In this document: positions 5,148 to 8,530 of the stretch, one piece after another | How positions within the stretch are numbered: the first letter of the stretch is position 1 | Layout of the letters: every line of letters begins with the position of its first letter | Origin: an uncultured Candidatus Saccharibacteria bacterium | GTDB taxonomy: Bacteria; Patescibacteriota; Saccharimonadia; Saccharimonadales; Saccharimonadaceae | Length of the DNA stretch: 8,530 bases | Assembly: GCA_946185175.1 (NCBI GenBank) | Contig: CAMHIH010000029.1 | Location: 1-8,530 of the forward strand | Direction: 5' to 3' | Notes under the pieces: generated by a model | Told to the model about the DNA's origin: nothing | What the model saw: the letters and a program-made list of their open reading frames with translations, nothing else | Databases searched by the model: none | Program-made: the position numbers and the translations under genes

Positions 5148-6455
5148 ATGCTAGATATTAATTTTATACGCGCCAATCGGCAGAGGGTAGAGAACGCCAT
5201 TCGCAATAAGGGCTACGTGGATGAAATCGATCTCAATCACGTCCTCATGCTCGATGACCAGCGCAAAGAATTATCTGGGCAGGCCGATACTTTACGCCAG
5301 GAGCGTAACCAAATTTCCGCCCAGATGAAAAACGGCAAGCCGGATCAGGCCCTGATTGATCGCGGCAAAGCAATCAAAAAAGATCTCAGCGAAATAGAAT
5401 CCAAACTTTCAGAGGTTGAATCATCTTATATCAAGGAGCTCAAGACTATTCCGAACGTCTATGAAGACGACGTGCCAATTGGCCTGTCCGAAGACGATAA
5501 TGAAGTCGCAGAAGTCGTGGGCGAATTGCCACAGTTTAAATTTGAGCCAAAGAATCACTACGAAATCGGCGTAATGCGCGATTGGATCGACAAGGAGCGC
5601 GCCGCTAAAGTGACCGGTGCTCGCTTCGCCTATATCAAGGGCGATATGGTAAAGCTCCAGATGGCAATCGTCAACTTTGTTATGAATAGCCTCAGCAATG
5701 AAGAGGTTATTAAAGAAATTATCGAGAAAAACAAGCTAACGGGCATCTCTAGCAAGCCATTTACGATTGTGCTGCCGCCACTTATGTTGCGCACTGAGAT
5801 GTACGATGCAATGGATCGCCTTGAACCACGCGAAGATCGCTACAAGATTGAGGGCGAAGAGCTCTGGCTTCAGGGTTCGGCCGAGCATGTGCTTGGTTCG
5901 ATGCATGCCAACGAGATTTTCGACGAAAAGGATCTTCCGGTTCGTTATCTAGGCTATGCTACTAGCTTCCGCCAAGAAGCTGGCACCTATGGCAAGGATA
6001 TGGAAGGGATCATCCGCATGCATCAATTCGATAAACTCGAAATGGAGAGCTTCAGTACCAAAGAAACCAGCCGCAAAGAGCACGAATTATTTGTTGCTAT
6101 TCAACGCTGGCTCGTCGAGCAGCTCGTCTTGCCATATCGCGTCATCCGCAAGTGCACGTATGATATCGGTAAGCCAGACGCTCGTGGTATTGATATTGAG
6201 GTTTGGCTGCCAGGCCAGAACAAATATCGCGAAACTCACACCGCTGATTACATGACTGACTATCAATCCAGGCGCCTCAACACTCGCGTGCGCCGCGAGA
6301 GTGGCGAAGTCGAATTGGTTCACACCAACGACGCCACCGCATTTGCGCTTGGTCGCATTATGATCGCAGTCATCGAGAATTATCAGAAGGAAGATGGAAC
6401 TATCCGTATTCCGGAAGTTCTGCGTAAATATTTAGACGGAAAGGAAACTCTCTAA
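5148..6455 (+). CDS. serS: Seryl-tRNA synthetase
   Basis: A 435-residue class II aminoacyl-tRNA synthetase of normal length that charges tRNA-Ser (and tRNA-Sec where present) with serine in the cytoplasm. Residues 1-105 form the N-terminal domain with a long helical hairpin (about 30-100, rich in Glu, Lys and Gln) that grips the tRNA long variable arm. The catalytic core shows motif 2, FRQEAGTYGKDMEGIIRMHQFDKLEM, from F274 (R275, E277), and motif 3, NDATAFALGR (394-403, R403). The serine-site loop reads SAEHVLGS (244-251) where well-studied enzymes have TAEVPLTN, and motif 3 has NDATAFALGR instead of the usual N-G-(S/T)-G/A-L-A-V-G-R. I take these as lineage variants, not decay, since flanking sequence is intact. 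First gene of the run with hpf (1-base gap) and secA; near-leaderless start. Confidence 0.97.
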   Translation: MLDINFIRANRQRVENAIRNKGYVDEIDLNHVLMLDDQRKELSGQADTLRQERNQISAQMKNGKPDQALIDRGKAIKKDLSEIESKLSEVESSYIKELKTIPNVYEDDVPIGLSEDDNEVAEVVGELPQFKFEPKNHYEIGVMRDWIDKERAAKVTGARFAYIKGDMVKLQMAIVNFVMNSLSNEEVIKEIIEKNKLTGISSKPFTIVLPPLMLRTEMYDAMDRLEPREDRYKIEGEELWLQGSAEHVLGSMHANEIFDEKDLPVRYLGYATSFRQEAGTYGKDMEGIIRMHQFDKLEMESFSTKETSRKEHELFVAIQRWLVEQLVLPYRVIRKCTYDIGKPDARGIDIEVWLPGQNKYRETHTADYMTDYQSRRLNTRVRRESGEVELVHTNDATAFALGRIMIAVIENYQKEDGTIRIPEVLRKYLDGKETL

Positions 6456-6456
6456 T

Positions 6457-6813
6457 ATGATAGAAAAAATTGACATTAGTGGCTCTAACTTTAAGGTAGA
6501 AGAGAGCTTCAAGAAATATGTCGAAAAGTGTATCGGCAAGCTTGATCGCTATTTGCCACGCCAAAACCGCAAAGACGTCGTTGCTAAGGTGGTTGTAACC
6601 GAAGTTAATCGTGATCATGGCAACAAATACGAACTCTCCGTCTCTCTAAATATTCCTGGCGGCAAGGTGCTCGCCGCTAAAGACGAAGCATCCAATATCT
6701 TTGCCGGCATCGACATTATCGAGGCCAAACTCACCGGTCAAATTCGTCGTTTTAAGACCGAAAATACTAACTACGACAAGAAAGGATTCCTCAAGCGCTT
6801 TTTGAAGAAATAA
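6457..6813 (+). CDS. hpf: Ribosome hibernation-promoting factor, short form (HPF/RaiA family)
   Basis: A 118-residue protein of the HPF/RaiA/YfiA family, which binds the 30S decoding region of idle ribosomes and blocks tRNA and mRNA sites. Family marks are the MIEKIDISGSNFKVEESFKKYVEKCIGKLDRYL opening (residues 1-33), the central beta strands (41-66) and the ASNIFAGIDIIEAKLTGQIRRFK helix (78-100). It lacks the C-terminal dimerisation domain of long HPF, so it is a short form, and ends in a basic tail (KKGFLKRFLKK, 108-118). It begins 1 base after the serS stop and is probably translated by coupling, with only AAGGA at 6441-6445 inside serS as a weak site. hpf-secA adjacency is also known in Firmicutes. 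Whether it acts as HPF or RaiA cannot be told from sequence. Confidence 0.92.
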   Translation: MIEKIDISGSNFKVEESFKKYVEKCIGKLDRYLPRQNRKDVVAKVVVTEVNRDHGNKYELSVSLNIPGGKVLAAKDEASNIFAGIDIIEAKLTGQIRRFKTENTNYDKKGFLKRFLKK

Positions 6814-6831
6814 GCGTGCTACTGAAAAGCT

Positions 6832-8530
6832 ATGAAAGAGAAGAAGTCAGAAAAGCGAGGGGTGGCAGAGAAAAAATCCGAAAAAACTAAATCAGTTGCA
6901 AAGAGCGTAGCAAAAGATGAGCCGGTAAAAAAGGCGAAAAAAGCGCCAAGAGAAAAGAAGCCAACCGACAAATTGGCCGATAAATCTGGCATGACCATCT
7001 TTTTACAACATATTTTCGGTGATGCGCAAAAACGCAACTTACGCCGCCTTGGTAAGCGAGTTGCCGAAATCAATAAATTGACCGACAAATACAAGAAGAT
7101 GTCCGACAAAGAACTTCAGGAACAAACCGAAGTTCTCAAAAAACGTCTTCAAAAACTCCAGAAGCAAAGCGCTGCTAAGCTTGCATTAGAGAAAGTAAAG
7201 GCCGAAAAGGAAAAGGCAAAAGATTCCGATAAGAAAAAATCGTCCGAGAAGAAAAAATCCAAGAAGGTCGCCAAGAACTATGACGACCAAAGAGATCTCG
7301 ATGCGATTTTGCCAGATGCATTTGCGCTCGTTCGTGAAGCTAGCGATCGCGTGTTGGGTCTACGCCCATTCGACGTACAGCTGATTGGTGGTATTGCACT
7401 CCACGAAGGCAATGTTGCCGAAATGAAGACTGGTGAAGGTAAAACCCTTGTGGCGACTTTGCCAGTATATCTGAATGCCTTAACTGGTCGTGGCGTACAT
7501 GTTGTGACGGTTAACGATTACCTTGCACAGCGCGACGCGGGCTGGATGGGCAAACTTTATCATTATTTAGGCCTTTCAGTTGGTGTCATTATTAATGAGG
7601 CTAGCTTCCGTTACAATCCAGACTTTACAAACGAAAACCACGACGATGAGCGCTTGCAGCACCTTGAGCCTTGTACGCGCAAAGAGGCTTATCTCTGTGA
7701 TGTTACTTATGGTACGAACAATGAGTTTGGCTTCGACTACTTGCGCGACAACATGGTCAAAGATGCAGAATTCTTGCGTCAGCGTCAATTAAACTTCGCC
7801 ATCGTCGATGAGGTGGACTCTATCTTAATCGATGAGGCGCGTACACCGTTGATTATTTCCGCGCCAGCTGGCGACAACCCAGAAAGCTACTATCAGTTCG
7901 CTAAGGTCTGCTCGCAGCTTGCCGACGAAGATTATATTATTGATGAAAAGCGTCGCACGGTCGCTCTCACGGATGAAGGCGTCGAAAAAGTCCAAAACAT
8001 CTTGGGCGTAAAGACTCTTTATTCCACCGAAAACACCCGTATCGTTTACCACTTGGAGCAGGCTCTCCGCGCCGAAACGCTCTTTAAGCGCGATAAAGAT
8101 TACGTTGTGACTAATTCTGGCGAAGTAATTATCGTTGATGAACATACTGGCCGTCTCATGAATGGCCGTCGTTACAATGAAGGTCTTCATCAGGCTATCG
8201 AGGCCAAAGAAGGCGTCCAGGTGCGCCAAGAGTCGATGACTCTCGCGACCATTTCTTTCCAGAACTTCTTCCGTCTCTACAATAAGCTTTCCGGTATGAC
8301 CGGTACCGCTTTCACTGAAGCTGAAGAGTTCCAGCAGATTTATTCGCTAGACGTTATTCAGATTCCACCGAACAAGCCAATCATCCGTGTCGATAAAGAC
8401 GATTACATCTTCCGCACGAAGGCGGCCAAGCTCAAGGCAATTGCCAAAGAGGTACACTATTATCACGATAAGGACCAGCCAATCTTGATTGGTTCCGACT
8501 CCATCGAAAATAACGAACGTATCGCGGCTT
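6832..8530 (+). CDS. secA: Preprotein translocase ATPase SecA, N-terminal part, cut by right edge
   Basis: The frame is open to the window end (566 codons). SecA drives unfolded preproteins through SecYEG. Visible are Walker A MKTGEGKT (198-205, K204), TYGTNNEFGFDYLRDN (292-307), Walker B DEVDS (326-330), the preprotein cross-linking region (roughly 345-485), SGMTGTA (487-493) and the beginning of the second nucleotide-binding domain. Walker A lies about 96 residues later than in E. coli SecA (K108). This comes from a Lys/Glu-rich N-terminal extension (1-53) before the usual start (MTIFLQHIFGD, Met54 at 6991) and a Lys-rich insertion (about 108-150) before ILPDAFALVREA. A further ~20 residues sit between Walker A and B (around 258-285). 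No good ribosome site precedes either ATG; the first gives an uninterrupted frame 18 bases after hpf, so I prefer it, with Met54 as the alternative. Confidence 0.96.
   Translation, partial: MKEKKSEKRGVAEKKSEKTKSVAKSVAKDEPVKKAKKAPREKKPTDKLADKSGMTIFLQHIFGDAQKRNLRRLGKRVAEINKLTDKYKKMSDKELQEQTEVLKKRLQKLQKQSAAKLALEKVKAEKEKAKDSDKKKSSEKKKSKKVAKNYDDQRDLDAILPDAFALVREASDRVLGLRPFDVQLIGGIALHEGNVAEMKTGEGKTLVATLPVYLNALTGRGVHVVTVNDYLAQRDAGWMGKLYHYLGLSVGVIINEASFRYNPDFTNENHDDERLQHLEPCTRKEAYLCDVTYGTNNEFGFDYLRDNMVKDAEFLRQRQLNFAIVDEVDSILIDEARTPLIISAPAGDNPESYYQFAKVCSQLADEDYIIDEKRRTVALTDEGVEKVQNILGVKTLYSTENTRIVYHLEQALRAETLFKRDKDYVVTNSGEVIIVDEHTGRLMNGRRYNEGLHQAIEAKEGVQVRQESMTLATISFQNFFRLYNKLSGMTGTAFTEAEEFQQIYSLDVIQIPPNKPIIRVDKDDYIFRTKAAKLKAIAKEVHYYHDKDQPILIGSDSIENNERIAA

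Noticed and set aside
5767..6323. Short open frames on both strands inside serS
   Set aside because: They are shadows of the strongly conserved seryl-tRNA synthetase catalytic domain.
6819..7109. A Phe/Ser-rich minus-strand open frame
   Set aside because: It is antisense of the Lys-codon-rich SecA N-terminal extension, which reads through without stops into conserved SecA.
7576..8229. Open frames on both strands within the SecA motor region
   Set aside because: They are shadows of conserved SecA motifs, with no independent start signals.

Overview
The window looks like a piece of a small, gene-dense bacterial chromosome, most likely from a Patescibacteria/CPR lineage and possibly Saccharibacteria. 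This rests on family impressions, not a database search. The SecA has a roughly 20-residue insertion ahead of its TYGTNNEFGFDYLRDN segment, the seryl-tRNA synthetase has variant active-site motifs (SAEHVLG, NDATAFALGR), intergenic gaps are short, and the standard genetic code reads cleanly (TGA is not needed as a sense codon).

Layout from left to right. Positions 1-741 (-) hold the N-terminal 247 residues of an ADP-ribosylglycohydrolase (DraG/ARH family) whose C-terminus lies beyond the left edge. Divergent from it is queH (870-1550, +), epoxyqueuosine reductase. A symmetric terminator separates queH from the convergent type B ribosomal protein L31 gene (1591-1920, -). Divergent from L31 is a 660-residue membrane-anchored protein (2040-4022, +) with an exported domain of degenerate WG-like repeats. 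A second symmetric terminator separates it from a 125-residue two-helix membrane protein (4061-4438, -). Upstream, on the same strand but in its own unit, is a 133-residue extremely Asp-rich protein (4538-4939, -). The right part is a co-directional run, serS - hpf - secA (5148 to beyond 8530, +), with gaps of 1 and 18 bases.

The serS-hpf-secA run joins translation, ribosome hibernation and Sec export; L31 and QueH also belong to translation. SecA would be expected to help insert or export the two membrane proteins. The ADP-ribosylglycohydrolase and the Asp-rich protein are the least explained genes.

Two start architectures are visible. For queH, L31, the two-helix protein and serS, a -10 element (extended TGn in three of the four) lies only 6-11 bases before the ATG, with no good Shine-Dalgarno, which suggests leaderless or nearly leaderless transcripts. 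The ADP-ribosylglycohydrolase and the Asp-rich gene instead have consensus TTGACA-17-TATAAT/TATTAT promoters, 5' leaders of about 50 and 100 bases, and a full AGGAGG at ideal spacing. No tRNA, rRNA, CRISPR array, insertion sequence or other clear mobile element was seen, and no gene-free stretch exceeds 300 bases.
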